DNA of 6,111 nucleotides, taken from NCBI GenBank assembly GCA_027623615.1, contig JAQBVH010000220.1, positions 1-6,111 of the forward strand, given 5' to 3'. The stretch comes from Planctomycetota bacterium (GTDB lineage: Bacteria; Planctomycetota; UBA1135; GCA-002686595). The position numbers and the translations under genes are program-made. Each line of letters opens with the position of its first letter. Positions within the stretch are counted from its first letter, which is position 1. Shown here piece by piece: positions 6,082-6,111 of this stretch. The notes below the pieces were generated by a model. The model was not told the DNA's origin, did no database searches, and saw nothing but the letters and a program-made list of their open reading frames with translations.

Positions 6082-6111
6082 GAGTGTCGTTTGACGCCAC
6101 ACCTGACGGTG

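Noticed and set aside
6091..6096. TTGACG as a -35 promoter box for a gene to the right
   Set aside because: The expected -10 would lie at or beyond the window edge, so it cannot be supported.

Overview
This 6.1 kb, very GC-rich window carries four protein-coding loci and no RNA gene, CRISPR array or phage gene. Three features suggest a Gram-negative-type envelope: an AsmA-like periplasmic protein, a membrane-anchored protein with carboxypeptidase-regulatory-like (beta-sandwich) modules, and strong G/C third-position bias. The protein style resembles deep-branching Planctomycetota or Myxococcota-like bacteria. That placement is an impression only; no marker gene is present to settle it.

Layout from left to right. 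Positions 1-165 are the leader of the first gene, with no supportable gene. An AsmA-like, membrane-anchored protein is encoded at 166-2190 (+). It converges on a 548-residue membrane-anchored protein at 2217-3863 (-). The 26-bp gap between them is mostly filled by a perfect palindrome (2191-2205) that may terminate both transcripts. Upstream of the second gene, on the same strand, is an AI-2E/PerM-family membrane protein (3944-5211, -). It is split by an apparent one-base frameshift near 4905-4925; restoring one base gives a complete 422-residue protein. A 314-bp divergent intergenic region (5212-5525) holds the most unusual structure here, a roughly 154-bp imperfect palindrome at 5316-5469 with a perfect 16-bp inverted core. 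A DinB-superfamily protein follows at 5526-6041 (+), and its stop codon lies inside the first of two tandem GC-rich hairpins.

The genes do not form an obvious pathway. Three of the four encode membrane or envelope proteins, and the two minus-strand genes may be co-transcribed (80-bp gap). The items most worth checking are the palindromic element, which may be a mobile or REP/MITE-like repeat, and the frameshift in the transporter gene. I did not find convincing evidence of a new multi-gene system.
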